64,000 bases of DNA from Dictyobacter vulcani (GCF_008974265.1 NZ_BKZW01000005.1:143823-207822); one strand, 5' to 3'; counted from the first letter of the stretch, positions 1 through 9,709 are shown. Program-made: numbers and translations. Notes: generated from the letters alone by a model not told the origin.

Positions 1-987
1 GAAAACGACTGGGGGATGTCGAGCATCATTGATGCCTATATCAATGGTGGCTCGGGCAATCTTTCAGACATTATGAAACAGGGACTCCTTGAAGCCTGGC
101 AAACGCAGGAATATCAGGCGTTGATCATATGGATGCGAGCATATAACGCGGATCCAACGCACACCACAAAAATCCACTTTCGTGGTATGGATTGCTATGT
201 GATAGGCCAGGGTGATCGTGGAGATTTTATCGAGGTTGATAACTACATCCAGCATGTCGATCCTGCAAACCTGCCATACGTTAAAAACCTCTACCTGAGT
301 ATGAAGAAGAAGTTAGCTGATCAGCCTCAGCAGGTATATAATTTGCTGAAAGCTCATCAACAGAGCTATGAACAACGTTCCTCGCCGGCAGCGTTTGCGC
401 TGGCCCTGCAAAATGCCCGCATCATCGTCGAGGCCATGTCCTGTGCTTCAGCTTCAAGTAACACGAGCCTGTATATCCAGCGGGATGCCTTGATGGCAGA
501 AAATGTCTCCTGGTTGCACGATCACTCCGGTGAGAGCCATCCCAAAATGATCGTCTGGGCGCACGATATGCATATCGCTAATGATACAACCTATAATTTT
601 TCTGGTGAGCTTACAGGGACAAACAACCTGGGGGCTTTCCTGCGCCAACGTTATCACCAGGATTACCTGGCGCTTGGAACAAGTTTGTACCATGGTAGTT
701 ATACTACCTATACGGCCAATGCCGTGCAAACTACTTCTCTTGCGCCGCCACAAGAGGGTACCTATACCTCTGTATTCGGCAGTATCAATAAGCCTCTGTA
801 TAGTCTGGATTTGCGCCAGACCCCTGCAGGTCCGGTCAGCAACTGGTTTAATCAGGCCCATGTTTTTACTGCTAATGGCGTTGGTGGTGAGGATGTATCC
901 ATGCCTGGACCGGTCAAGCAGTGGTTTGATATTATTGTGTTCTTACGCGATACGACGCCAGCGCATTCGCTGCTGAAAATAAATTGA
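1..987 (+). CDS. Erythromycin esterase family protein, 5' end cut by window
   Basis: The reading frame is already open at base 1 (Glu-Asn-Asp-Trp-Gly precedes the first ATG at 16), so the N-terminal part lies outside the window. Family hallmarks are visible: WMRAYN near residue 40, HFRGMD near 55, a RDALMAENVSWL segment near 157, and KMIVWAHDMHIA near 180. The last two carry the conserved Arg/Asn and His residues of the PF05139 fold. Family members hydrolyse macrolide lactones or act on unknown esters, so macrolide resistance is only one possibility. The visible part has no membrane segment. The gene ends 12 bp before a strong hairpin. Confidence 0.85.
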   Translation, partial: ENDWGMSSIIDAYINGGSGNLSDIMKQGLLEAWQTQEYQALIIWMRAYNADPTHTTKIHFRGMDCYVIGQGDRGDFIEVDNYIQHVDPANLPYVKNLYLSMKKKLADQPQQVYNLLKAHQQSYEQRSSPAAFALALQNARIIVEAMSCASASSNTSLYIQRDALMAENVSWLHDHSGESHPKMIVWAHDMHIANDTTYNFSGELTGTNNLGAFLRQRYHQDYLALGTSLYHGSYTTYTANAVQTTSLAPPQEGTYTSVFGSINKPLYSLDLRQTPAGPVSNWFNQAHVFTANGVGGEDVSMPGPVKQWFDIIVFLRDTTPAHSLLKIN

Positions 988-998
988 CATAGAGCACT

Positions 999-1049
999 TA
1001 TGACAAGCATGCCGGACAGCCAGCGTGGCCGTCCGGCATGCTTGTCATA
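999..1049 (+). terminator. Perfect 19-bp inverted repeat, probable terminator
   Basis: Arms 999-1017 and 1031-1049 are exact reverse complements around a 13-nt loop, directly after the esterase stop. There is no long T tract, so its efficiency as a rho-independent terminator is uncertain. Confidence 0.65.
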
Positions 1050-1169
1050 TATGGGACATACGTAGAGCAGAAGCAGGCGTGGTATAATAGTCGCGTCGAT
1101 TCAGAGGGCTTCAGGCGATTAGAGGCTTATTTTATCTGCTGTCAGAAATAAACGTACCGAGGAGTTTTT

Positions 1170-2624
1170 ATGGTGTTCCAGGTCGGGCAAGAGATTGGTA
1201 ATTATCGTATTGTGGGAGAGATTGCGCAGGGGGCGTATGCCTATGTCTATAAGGCGACACATACAGCATTGGCGCATCGAACTGTGGCGATCAAGATTCT
1301 GCATAAGACCTTTGTTGATCCTGAGGCGAAGCATGATATTTTGTATCAAGAAGCCCATATTCTGGAGCAACTTCAGCATCCCCATATTCTGGCTGTGCTT
1401 GATTTTGGTAGCTATGAGAATGCTCCCTATATTGTGAAGGAATATGCTCCGCATGGTTCGCTGCGGGACCTGCTGCAGCGGCAGCGCAAGCGCCCACTGC
1501 CGATCAACGATGCGCTTTTCCTGCTGCGCCAGATTGGCGAGGGACTGCAATTTGCCCATGACCATAATATTGTGCATTGTGATCTGAAGCCGGAGAATAT
1601 TTTATTTAATGCTGAAAATCAGGCTTTGATCTCGGATTTTGATATTGCGCGTGTCCTGAAGGCCACCAATGTACAGGGGAGAAATATTGGCGGCACGCCT
1701 TCATATATGGCTCCAGAGCAGTTTCATGGCAAGGTGCGCCGCGAGAGCGATCAGTATGCTCTGGCGTGTATGGCCTATGAGATGTTGACCGGGCGGCGTA
1801 TCTTCGAGGGTGAGAATCTGGCGGCCCTGCAGCAGCAGCATCTCCATGAGCAGCCAGTACCGCCCGGTCAGTTGCGCCCCGATCTTCCGCTGCATATAGA
1901 TCAGGCCCTGTTACGGGCCCTGGATAAAGATTATCAGCATCGCTATCCAGATATCACCGCGTTTATCGATGCGCTGGATCCCGTTATTGCTACGGAATGG
2001 CCGACGGCGGTCCTGACCCAGCAGGGTGGTGCGCGCCTGGTCCTGCATGCTCCTGGTAAGTCCCGGCAGGAGGATGAAGATATCTTCTATGAAGAAACCA
2101 TCTCCATGCATGCCGAGGCCACTCTGGCAGGAGAGGATCTGCCGGCTCCGCGTAAGCGGCGCACCACCACATCAAAGCCTGCCAGTGGTGAGGCCCCTCG
2201 TAGCCGGACCGCCCGTTCGACAACTGCCAGGGTGACTAAACCGAAAACTCCTGCTACTACAACTGCTAAGCCGCGAGTCTCACGTGCCAGAGCAAGCGAA
2301 ACGGATGCCTCGAAGGCCACCACTAAAAAAGCTACCACGACGAAAGCATCCGTGAAAGTGCCTGCCGCTAAGAAGGCGACCGTGAAAAAAGTGAAGGCGT
2401 CGGAGACAGCAGGAACTACAACTGCAAAGTCCAAGGCGGTACGAACAAAGGCAGCCGCAGAGAAAAAGCCCACCGCAATTAAGAAACTGCCTGCTACCAG
2501 GAAGCCAGCCGCCAGGAAAAGTTCGGAGGTGGTTGAGCAGTCTCCAGTTGCACCTCGATCCCTGCCCGCCTGGCAGCAAGCGATGGCGCATCGGCAGGTG
2601 AGGTCCACCGGAAAAGATAAGTAG
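1170..2624 (+). CDS. Ser/Thr protein kinase with histone-H1-like basic tail
   Basis: A 484-residue Hanks-type kinase. The glycine-loop region is near residue 19-26, the ATP-binding Lys is K42 (VAIKIL), the catalytic loop is HCDLKPEN at 136-143, and SYMAPE is at 178-183. Two deviations are seen: HCD replaces HRD, and DFD (156-158) replaces DFG. The catalytic Asp and the Mg-binding Asp are both kept, so activity is plausible. The kinase domain ends near 265. The last about 170 residues are a low-complexity tail rich in Lys, Ala, Thr and Pro (KKAT, AKKA, RKPAA-type words) resembling histone H1 or bacterial H1-like DNA-binding tails. There is no transmembrane segment, unlike most bacterial kinases of this group. 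A GAGG ribosome site lies upstream of the ATG. It faces a second kinase across a palindromic terminator. Confidence 0.9.
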   Translation: MVFQVGQEIGNYRIVGEIAQGAYAYVYKATHTALAHRTVAIKILHKTFVDPEAKHDILYQEAHILEQLQHPHILAVLDFGSYENAPYIVKEYAPHGSLRDLLQRQRKRPLPINDALFLLRQIGEGLQFAHDHNIVHCDLKPENILFNAENQALISDFDIARVLKATNVQGRNIGGTPSYMAPEQFHGKVRRESDQYALACMAYEMLTGRRIFEGENLAALQQQHLHEQPVPPGQLRPDLPLHIDQALLRALDKDYQHRYPDITAFIDALDPVIATEWPTAVLTQQGGARLVLHAPGKSRQEDEDIFYEETISMHAEATLAGEDLPAPRKRRTTTSKPASGEAPRSRTARSTTARVTKPKTPATTTAKPRVSRARASETDASKATTKKATTTKASVKVPAAKKATVKKVKASETAGTTTAKSKAVRTKAAAEKKPTAIKKLPATRKPAARKSSEVVEQSPVAPRSLPAWQQAMAHRQVRSTGKDK

Positions 2625-2644
2625 TGCGCTCGCACCCTTGTGTG

Positions 2645-2692
2645 GATAGTAGAAGTGCCGGGCGACCATGGTCACCCGGCACTTCTACTATC
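2645..2692. terminator. Bidirectional terminator between convergent kinases
   Basis: A 48-bp nearly perfect palindrome with 18-bp perfect outer arms and a GACCATGGTC core. It lies 20 bp after the stop of the plus-strand kinase and just before the restored end of the minus-strand kinase. Confidence 0.7.
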
Positions 2693-2794
2693 TTCTCAAT
2701 TTCAATTGTTGGTTTTACGCTGGATCGACCAAACGTCCGATGATGCTATAGACGATGAGAATGATCAGGCTGATGACGATGTTTGCCAGGATGA

Positions 2795-4831
2795 TCAGTC
2801 CAAACTCGGGAAGGAGCGTAGCTCTTTGGCGCTGAACAGGATGTAGCCGAGGGCTGCTGCCATACCGATCACGGCTAACATAGTGGCGCGTAGCGACGAA
2901 CCGATACTCGGAAACTTTCTGCGGCGTAGCATGGAGAGTCCTGTGAGTAGTCCGGCAAAGCCATAAAAGACCAGTAGAAACCACCAGGCATGAAGCTGTG
3001 GAAAGCGTGTATAGCGGAACAAGCTAGCTGTCAGGCTGTCGTTGCTACGATACATGAAATCAGCGATCAGGGCACCACCGGCACCTACCAGGATCCCCAC
3101 AATGGGACCAAAGGCGGCGCCAAAGAATAGTGGGATCAGCAGGAGCATTGGCATGAAGCGGTAGTAAATTTCGACATGGAAATTATACATGAAACAGAAA
3201 AGAATGATGCCGGCGATGGTGGCAATAATCGGCCACTTCAAGCTATTCAGGGGTCCTAACCAATCCGCCAGTGATTCCTGTGGCTGCTCTGCTGCATGTG
3301 AACGCGGCTGTGGTCGCTGCCGAGGCTCATCATAGTCGTCCTCACTATGTCGGGGTGGAGTCGAACGCATAGGGGTTTGACTCTGTTGCGAAAACTGTGA
3401 AGGTGCGGGCCGATTTTGCTGTTGGTAGCCTTGCTGCTGAGGACCACCAAACTGCTGGCCCTGCTGTGGTCCATTGAACTGTTGCGGATGTTGTGCTGGC
3501 CTCTGCGCCTGTGCCTGTCCCATATTGGCATATGGTTGTTGCCCCTGATAGGACTGCTGGGGAGGCCGTTGCTGTCCCTGTGGACGCTGTTGTTGTCCGG
3601 CGGGATTGCCTCCTTGTGGCGGTTGGCCTGGCAGGATCATCTTTTGTGGACCAAACTGCCCGCCTGCTCCCGGTGTTTGATTGGGCCGGGATGGCTGTTG
3701 CTGGGGGGGATTATTGGGATTGCTGCTGGTATTAAAATTGGTCTGAGCTACGGTTGTCGATGAATGGGCCGTATTGGCTGGTCGGCCAGTTTGATTAAAC
3801 TGTCCAGCCTGGTTTGACTTCTGCTCCTGTTCTGTTTTTCCGGGATTGCTGGTTCCCTGTCCCATGGGTTGGGACTGCATGGCCGTATAGGGCGCTGCCG
3901 TTATAGGAGGAGTAATTGCAGGTTGGCCAGGATTACTGCTGCCGGTCTGCATGGCGACTGTACTGTAGGATGTATTTGCGGCTGTGGGCGACATCAGTTC
4001 TGTTTGATATGACGGATTTTCCTGGTTTGCCTGTTGCAGGGCTGCGGCAAAATCCTTGATATGCTCAAAGCGCTTTTTGGGATCTTTATCCAGTGCGCGC
4101 ATGACGGCCTGCTCTACCGCAGGCGAGATATCGGCCAGTTTCTCACGGATCGGTGGGGGAGCGGCAAACATGTGCTGCGTACACATCTCTGTGAACGAAC
4201 CATGGAATGGTCGGACGCCAGTCAGCCATTCATAGGCGACAACCGCCAGGGAATACTGATCGCTGGCCGGTCGTGGCTTCCCTTGAATCTGCTCGGGCGA
4301 CATATAGGCGACCGTACCAATCACATCCTGTGTGCCTTGATAGCGTGAGCTCTGGGCTACCAGCGCGATGCCGAAATCACTGAGCAGTACCTCATTGCGT
4401 CTACCCAGCAACATATTCTCAGGTTTAATGTCGCGGTGAATAATATGTTCATCATGGGCATACTGCAAGGCATCCGAGACCTGGACCACATAGGGAAGAA
4501 TCGTTGCCAGTGGTAATGCGGTTCCCCGGGGATGGCGTTGCCGCAACGTGCCGTTGGGCGCATAATCCATCACCAGATAAGGCGTCTCGCCATCAATACC
4601 AAAATCCATCACCCGCACAATATTCGGGTGTGCTAATCGCGCAATTGTCTGTGCCTCTGTCAGGAAGCTATCTGTATCATCTGAACCAGACAGCCGGGTT
4701 TGAAGTATTTTAATGGCAGCCAGTGACTTCAGGTAGAGATGCTCACCGAGATATACCTCGGCAAAGCCGCCCTGGCCCAGGAGTTGTTTAATCGTATAGT
4801 TCCCTAGTCGCTGCCCAATGCGATCCGCCAT
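2795..4831 (-). CDS. Membrane Ser/Thr protein kinase with Q/P-rich linker and polytopic C-terminal domain
   Basis: The chosen start is the ATG at 4831, which has AAAGGAG 7 nt upstream; a longer frame to 4885 has no such site. Residues about 1-265 form a complete kinase: AIKIL lysine, HRDIKPEN loop, DFGIAL, AYMSPEQ. Residues about 275-515 are a Gln/Pro/Gly/Asn-rich low-complexity linker. After that come about five hydrophobic helices. The segment with FGAAFGPIVGILVGAGG resembles ECF-transporter S-component-like membrane domains (inference). The open frame stops at 2795, inside what should be the next helix. A different frame continues down to 2715 with FGLIILANIVISL and ends GRLVDPA. A one-base loss near 2808-2822 has therefore probably removed the last helix, and the native gene was likely 2715-4831. 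Confidence 0.88.
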   Translation of the reverse strand: MADRIGQRLGNYTIKQLLGQGGFAEVYLGEHLYLKSLAAIKILQTRLSGSDDTDSFLTEAQTIARLAHPNIVRVMDFGIDGETPYLVMDYAPNGTLRQRHPRGTALPLATILPYVVQVSDALQYAHDEHIIHRDIKPENMLLGRRNEVLLSDFGIALVAQSSRYQGTQDVIGTVAYMSPEQIQGKPRPASDQYSLAVVAYEWLTGVRPFHGSFTEMCTQHMFAAPPPIREKLADISPAVEQAVMRALDKDPKKRFEHIKDFAAALQQANQENPSYQTELMSPTAANTSYSTVAMQTGSSNPGQPAITPPITAAPYTAMQSQPMGQGTSNPGKTEQEQKSNQAGQFNQTGRPANTAHSSTTVAQTNFNTSSNPNNPPQQQPSRPNQTPGAGGQFGPQKMILPGQPPQGGNPAGQQQRPQGQQRPPQQSYQGQQPYANMGQAQAQRPAQHPQQFNGPQQGQQFGGPQQQGYQQQNRPAPSQFSQQSQTPMRSTPPRHSEDDYDEPRQRPQPRSHAAEQPQESLADWLGPLNSLKWPIIATIAGIILFCFMYNFHVEIYYRFMPMLLLIPLFFGAAFGPIVGILVGAGGALIADFMYRSNDSLTASLFRYTRFPQLHAWWFLLVFYGFAGLLTGLSMLRRRKFPSIGSSLRATMLAVIGMAAALGYILFSAKELRSFPSLD

Positions 4832-5146
4832 CCTTGCTCCTTTGTGCATGCGTGATCTAACTGCAAGCGTACGCTGCTTGCTCAATTTTAAAGAAGTAGC
4901 GCAAGAACGTCAAGTTTTGCCGCAGAAGTCACACTGCTAACGTATCACTGTGAGTATCTGTCCTCTATTATAAACCATTCAAACAGTAAAAAATCACAAA
5001 TAAAATATGTTGCATGACGGACAAAAGGTATGCTGGTCCGGCTAAAATCATTCCTTTGATGGGTGACAAATAGCGCTTTGTGTCGAATACTATTTGATAG
5101 GAGCATGTGTATTTGCGTTTGTGGTGTTCGGGAAAGATGATCTATT
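4832..5146. other. Divergent intergenic region, nothing recognised
   Basis: About 315 bp of AT-rich sequence between the divergent membrane kinase and the PLD gene. It must hold promoters for both, but I see no convincing -35/-10 pair, operator or RNA structure. Confidence 0.4.
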
Positions 5147-6394
5147 ATGCTTGCGAGATTGCTGAAGATATCCATGAGCCAGTGGATCCGCTGGTTGCTG
5201 GCTGCATTGCTGGTTCCTCCAACGCTGATCAGTATTATCCTGGTGCTGGTTGATACGATCCGCAGGCATGGCCATCCGCAGGGACATTTTTTGAGTCTGC
5301 GCGATGAGCCGCCGGTACATGTAGATAAGAGTAAGGTACAACTCTATACCTATGGCAATGATCTTTATCAGGCGATGCTAGCGGATATCGAGCACGCGCA
5401 GAAGCGAATCCTCTTTGAGACCTTTATCTGGAAAAATGATGTGATCGGCAACAAGTTTAAGGATGCCTTGCAGCGGGCCGCGCAGCGTGGGGTTGAAGTC
5501 TACATCATCTATGATCAATTCGCCAATCTGGTCGTCTCTGCGGCTTTCTTCCAATTCGATCCTGCGATCCACGTGCTGCGCTATCCATTGATCTCGTTTC
5601 CTTTCCGACCGTTGACGCTGAAGACCTATGCCCGTGATCATCGCAAAGTATTGATAGTTGATGATCTGATTGGCTATCTTGGTGGCTATAATATCGGTGA
5701 CCTCTATGCCCGCAAATGGCGTGATACCCATGTGCGTGTCCAGGGTCCGGGAGCCTGGGAGATCGAGAATAGTTTTATCGATTTCTGGAATGAATACAAA
5801 AAGAAGCGCCAAGCAGAGTTACCAGAGCTCACCAGACGTGATTGGGATTCCAACCTGATCGTACAGCGCAATGATCCTATGCTCTTCATGTTTCCCATTC
5901 GCTCAATGTACCTGGAGACTATCGACCGGACGCAGGAAAGCTTTTATCTGACCAATCCTTACTTTATTCCGGATCGGGCTGTTCTGTACTCGTTACTAAA
6001 AGCCGCGCGGCGCGGCGTCGATGTGCGCATACTGGTTCCAGCCAAGTCTAATCATATCATTGCCGATTGGCTCTCCCACGGCTTTTATACCCAGTGTCTG
6101 AAAGGCGGCATTCGCTTATTGCTGTACTCGGATGCTATGATACATGCAAAGACTGCGACCGCGGATGGTGTCTGGTCGACCGTTGGAACCGCTAATCTGG
6201 ATCGTTTGAGTATGGTCGGGAACTTTGAGGTCAACCTTGAACTCTATGATCACGCGGTTGCCAGGCAGATGGAAAAGATTTTTGAATATGATGTATCTCA
6301 GGCCTATGAGCTGACACTGGCCAACTGGGAGAAGCGGCCACTATACTGGAAGGTGTCCGAATATCTACTCTCCACTTTTCGTCCATTGTTTTAA
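5147..6394 (+). CDS. cls: Phospholipase D family protein, cardiolipin synthase-like
   Basis: 415 residues with one N-terminal membrane helix (about 12-36) and two HKD motifs. Motif 1 is HRKVLIVDD near residue 165 and motif 2 is HAKTATAD near residue 333, followed by GTANLDRLS. Duplicate HxKxxxxD motifs on one chain define the PLD superfamily, and the arrangement matches bacterial cardiolipin synthases, which condense phosphatidylglycerol or transfer phosphatidyl groups at the membrane. The ribosome site before the ATG at 5147 is weak (GGAAAG further up). ATG 5174 is an alternative that would shorten the cytoplasmic lead. The HD hydrolase follows 75 bp later on the same strand. Substrate cannot be fixed from sequence. 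Confidence 0.88.
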   Translation: MLARLLKISMSQWIRWLLAALLVPPTLISIILVLVDTIRRHGHPQGHFLSLRDEPPVHVDKSKVQLYTYGNDLYQAMLADIEHAQKRILFETFIWKNDVIGNKFKDALQRAAQRGVEVYIIYDQFANLVVSAAFFQFDPAIHVLRYPLISFPFRPLTLKTYARDHRKVLIVDDLIGYLGGYNIGDLYARKWRDTHVRVQGPGAWEIENSFIDFWNEYKKKRQAELPELTRRDWDSNLIVQRNDPMLFMFPIRSMYLETIDRTQESFYLTNPYFIPDRAVLYSLLKAARRGVDVRILVPAKSNHIIADWLSHGFYTQCLKGGIRLLLYSDAMIHAKTATADGVWSTVGTANLDRLSMVGNFEVNLELYDHAVARQMEKIFEYDVSQAYELTLANWEKRPLYWKVSEYLLSTFRPLF

Positions 6395-6468
6395 CAGGAG
6401 GTTCTGGTGAGCTTCCACTGGAAAGCAAGTATTGCCTGAAGATCCATCGAGTGAGGAAAGGATGCCAT

Positions 6469-7149
6469 ATGGAAACACTGTTGACTCGTGCTTTTACACT
6501 GGCCGCTCAGCTACATGCCGCACAGACCCGCAAAACTTCAATTGTTCCCAATACACCGTATCTGGGGCACCTGCTGGAAGTTGCCGGTATCGTCCAATCC
6601 AATGGTGCTCCAGAGGTCGCGGTGGCGGCGGCCCTCCTCCACGATGCTATCGAGGATCAAGGTGCCGCCACCCGCGAATTGATCCAGGACCAACTTGGTC
6701 CTGAAGTGCTGGCCCTGGTCGAAGAATGTACCGAACCAGGGACTGGTGGCGCTACCAAGGCTCCCTGGCGCGAACGCAAAGAAGGCTATCTCCAGCAGGT
6801 CCTGCGCGCCTCAACGGCTGCACTGCTGATCAAGTGCGCCGACAAGCTCCAGAATGCGCGCGACCTACGCAAACAGGTCTATCTCGAAGGCGAGCAAGCC
6901 TACGCCGCCTTCACACGTGGCAAAGCCGACAAACTCTGGTTCTATCACACCTTTGTCCAGACCGCCCGTGAGCGTCAGCAGGTCCTCCAACAGAGTCAAC
7001 TCGACCAACCGCTCCTGAGGGCCATCGATTATCTGTTGATCGAGCTCGATGAAGTCCTCACCGACCTCGATAGCCCGGGTAATCGGAGGCAAGCTCCGAA
7101 CCTACAAGAGATTGGTTCAGGGCGTGATAAAGGTGAGGTCGGCGTTTGA
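6469..7149 (+). CDS. HD-domain phosphohydrolase, RelA/SpoT hydrolase-like
   Basis: Start taken at ATG 6469, where AAAGG sits 7 nt upstream; a GTG at 6451 is in frame but overlaps that ribosome site. The 226-residue protein carries the HD-domain metal ligands in the right order: a His in LGHLLEVAGI, the paired HD in AALLHDAIED, and the distal Asp in KCADKLQNARDL. This spacing is that of stand-alone (p)ppGpp hydrolases of the MESH1 type and of HD domains in RelA/SpoT, but no synthetase domain is present. Function as a small alarmone or nucleotide hydrolase is inference. Its last 33 bp overlap, tail to tail, the end of the GH28 gene on the other strand. Confidence 0.85.
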   Translation: METLLTRAFTLAAQLHAAQTRKTSIVPNTPYLGHLLEVAGIVQSNGAPEVAVAAALLHDAIEDQGAATRELIQDQLGPEVLALVEECTEPGTGGATKAPWRERKEGYLQQVLRASTAALLIKCADKLQNARDLRKQVYLEGEQAYAAFTRGKADKLWFYHTFVQTARERQQVLQQSQLDQPLLRAIDYLLIELDEVLTDLDSPGNRRQAPNLQEIGSGRDKGEVGV

Positions 7150-8701
7150 ACTGTCAATTCCGGCCTCGGATGCGCTGCTTATGAGTTCATCAGCAATCTT
7201 CAGGTGTTTGAAGAACACATTAACGATATGATCGTCCATTCCCTTGATCACCGAGGGATTGCGGCCGGGCTGATACGCGGTATAGTTGATGATCTTCACG
7301 TTCTTGATCAAGCCGATGCCCGAGCGATTGGTAATGGCGATATCGATCAGACGCTGCTTGGAGTTGCCACCAATGGCTTCCGACCAGTTGTTGTCATAGG
7401 TGATGTTTTCCATCGTATTGCCATCGGCCATATACAGGGCGATCACGCGGTCCGCATGCACGACATTGTTATTGGCAAACGTAATATCCGAGAGCGTATC
7501 CTTGGTCTCGGTACCAACCTTTAAGGCCGACTTTTTTGTGTAGCAGACAGAGTTTTGGATCAGGATATGCCGGGTTGGCTGGATCATGTGGAAGGCGCCA
7601 CTGGTCTTGACGGCAAAACAGTCGTCGGTGGTATAGATGAAGGCACCATCGATTGCGACGTTGCGTGAGCCATCTGGATCGATGCCATCGTTGTTGGTGT
7701 TATCTGGATCATTCAGCAGTTTCAGGTTATTGACCTTCACGCCATCCGAAGCTACCAGATGCACGGTCCAGGAGCCAGAGTCGCGCAGAACCACGTCTTG
7801 CAGGACAATATTTTTTCGCATTGATGGTACGAATGATTTTCACACGTCCACTTGAGCCAGCCGTGCGGCGTAGCTCCATGCCATGGAGATCTATGGTGCC
7901 TCGACCATAGAGTTTACTGTTCTGGACATCCTGGAAAAGCAAAAAGTGTTCCGCGGTATCCTGCGCATTACCGCTCCCCGACAGTAACGCGCCGCTGGAC
8001 AGGTAGAGCGACATATTGCTTTTCATTTTAAGCGTGCCTGTGACATATTTACCCTGGGGAAAGTAGACGATGCCCTGTGTTTTGGATGCGTCATCAATTG
8101 CTTGCTGAATCTGGGCGGTTTGAATCTTGTTCCCGGTACGATCGGACGCATATTTTGTCACATCAATCACATTATGATCGCCGAGTGCCGGCGCGTTTTC
8201 CTCCGGTGCATCGGCAAAAAGGAAGAGTTTCTCATCATTGCCCTGCAAGATAAGTTTGCGGGGCTGATTCAGTGCGAAGGTCAGTGTATTCTGCTTCATG
8301 GTTGGCTGAAGTTGATAACTTTTAGGACTGATGGTATAGCTGGCTGCATTGGGTGAAGTGATCGTAATCTGGGCCGTTCCGCGGAAAGCGAAGCGGGCAT
8401 AGTTGATATCCTTATACTTCTCGACAAAGATCTCCTCACCATCTACCGCTACTTTAATCGAGCTCTGAGCGGCACCGGGCATCTGATCATATGGAAGCAC
8501 CATATCCCGCTGCGTCCCCAGTGTCTGTGTCGCGGCTGAAGTGCTCATGGCCTGGGGCGTAGCATTTTTTGAGCCTGCGGATTTATTGGATTGTGGTCCG
8601 TGCAGTAGTGGTGAGTTCAGTAAAGCAACTGCCCCCAGCAGACCCACAATGAAAAGCCCAAGCGTGATCAGGGCTATTTTTTTTCTGGAATTACCCATCA
8701 C
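7117..8701 (-). pseudogene. Secreted/anchored GH28 polygalacturonase-like enzyme, frameshifted in an A6 run
   Basis: Two frames join to one protein. The first part (8701 down to about 7811) starts at GTG 8701 behind AGAGG. It has one N-terminal membrane anchor (residues 8-29), a low-complexity stretch, a carbohydrate-enzyme-like domain, and the start of a right-handed beta-helix (VIDVTKYASDRTG, IQQAIDDASK, GIVYFPQGKY). The second part (about 7816 to 7117) carries the GH28 catalytic region: NNDGIDPDG and TTDDCFAVK, which hold the conserved Asp triad. The break lies in a run of six A on the coding strand (7811-7816 on plus); five A would keep frame. It could be a real lesion, sequence error or transcript slippage. 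Family members hydrolyse pectin-type polysaccharides outside the cell. Confidence 0.8.
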
Positions 8702-9086
8702 TATCTATCCTCTTTTCTACTCAAACCACGCATCACGTGGCTGGATGGTATAGATGAAGTCATCTCACAAACCGAAGAGCTGTCTGGTGGCTGCTCTGCC
8801 TCATTGGGACAAATGCTAAAGTGAATGATTTCATGGTCTGGAATTTATGGTATCAAGATAGATAATCGGGTCATCAGGGCAATTCCTACTATTTTTATGT
8901 GTCGAAGTATCTATTTAAAAGCATTGTGTGGTCCATACGTGGACTGGTCGCAGCCTTAAAGGCTGCCGCTACTGGCGAGTGGGCCTTTTGTGCTGTATAC
9001 TTATGACATGCTGCGAATATGTCAAATACTTACCGATCTGTTCTTTGTGATCCATAGTATGTGATGCAAAGTAAGGAAGTGTGCTG
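8702..9086. other. Divergent intergenic region with one REP-like palindrome
   Basis: 385 bp between the divergent GH28 and Tm-1-like genes. A short palindrome at 8945-8972 (GGTCGCAGCC, AAA-loop, GGCTGCC) matches a motif seen elsewhere in the window. No promoter could be assigned with confidence. Confidence 0.4.
8945..8972. repeat. REP-like short palindromic repeat
   Basis: TGGTCGCAGCC followed by GGCTGCCGCTAC. Related copies occur at 15697-15722 and 33451-33477, with half copies near 32621 and 33428. Confidence 0.5.
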
Positions 9087-9698
9087 ATGACGACAGTTGT
9101 ATTGCTTGGGACGCTGGACACGCGGGGATCTGAGTATGCGTATGTGCGTGAGCGTATTGTGGCACAGGGATGTCGTGTTCTGCTGGTGGATGCTGGCATT
9201 AAAGGAGATCCTTCAATTCAACCGGATATCACACGTGAGGTGGTGGCTCGCGCGGCCCGTATTGATGTCGCTCAACTAGCTTCCGTTGATCAAAATACTG
9301 CCATCGCGCTGATGGCTAAAGGTGTTACAGCCACGATCGTTGAACAGTTTGCTCGTGGTCGCCTCCATGGGATCCTGGGACTGGGCGGTGATGGAGGTTC
9401 ACGACTCGCGACGGCGGCTATGCGTTCTCTTCCTCTGGGTGTACCCAAACTCCTGGTTTCTCCGCTGGCATCTGGCGATGTGCGGCCCTTTGTTGGCGCA
9501 ACCGATATCTCGGTGATGTATTCTGTTGCAGAGATTCATGGTATTAACGCCATTACTGAATGTATTCTGACCAATGCCGCTGCCTGTATCGCTGCGATGG
9601 CCCAGGCATACAACACCTTTGAGCTCTCTCCGCGTGCGCGGCTACACCCCTATCTGATCCATCAAATTCCCACGCGAACGTTAATCCAACCGCATTAA
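9087..9698 (+). CDS. Tm-1-like / UPF0261 family protein, N-terminal half only
   Basis: Start taken at ATG 9087 with AAGGA about 9 nt upstream, rather than GTG 9081. The 203 residues match the N-terminal ATP-binding domain of the Tm-1-like/UPF0261 family: VLLGTLDTRGSEYAYVRERI at the start, a glycine-rich LGLGGDGGSRLAT loop, LVSPLASGDVRPFVG and DISVMYSVAEIHGIN. Family proteins usually run to about 400 residues with a second domain. This one ends after the first, followed at once by a terminator-like hairpin, so it looks like a stable shortened form, not a gene cut mid-way by an element. Function unknown; family members bind ATP and some bind tobamovirus replicase. Confidence 0.8.
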   Translation: MTTVVLLGTLDTRGSEYAYVRERIVAQGCRVLLVDAGIKGDPSIQPDITREVVARAARIDVAQLASVDQNTAIALMAKGVTATIVEQFARGRLHGILGLGGDGGSRLATAAMRSLPLGVPKLLVSPLASGDVRPFVGATDISVMYSVAEIHGINAITECILTNAAACIAAMAQAYNTFELSPRARLHPYLIHQIPTRTLIQPH

Positions 9699-9709
9699 AA
9701 CACGTTTTT

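Noticed and set aside
2087..2635. Long open frame antisense to the kinase tail (182 codons)
   Set aside because: It is the mirror of a Lys/Ala-rich low-complexity region with no ribosome site or domain; the sense kinase explains the sequence.
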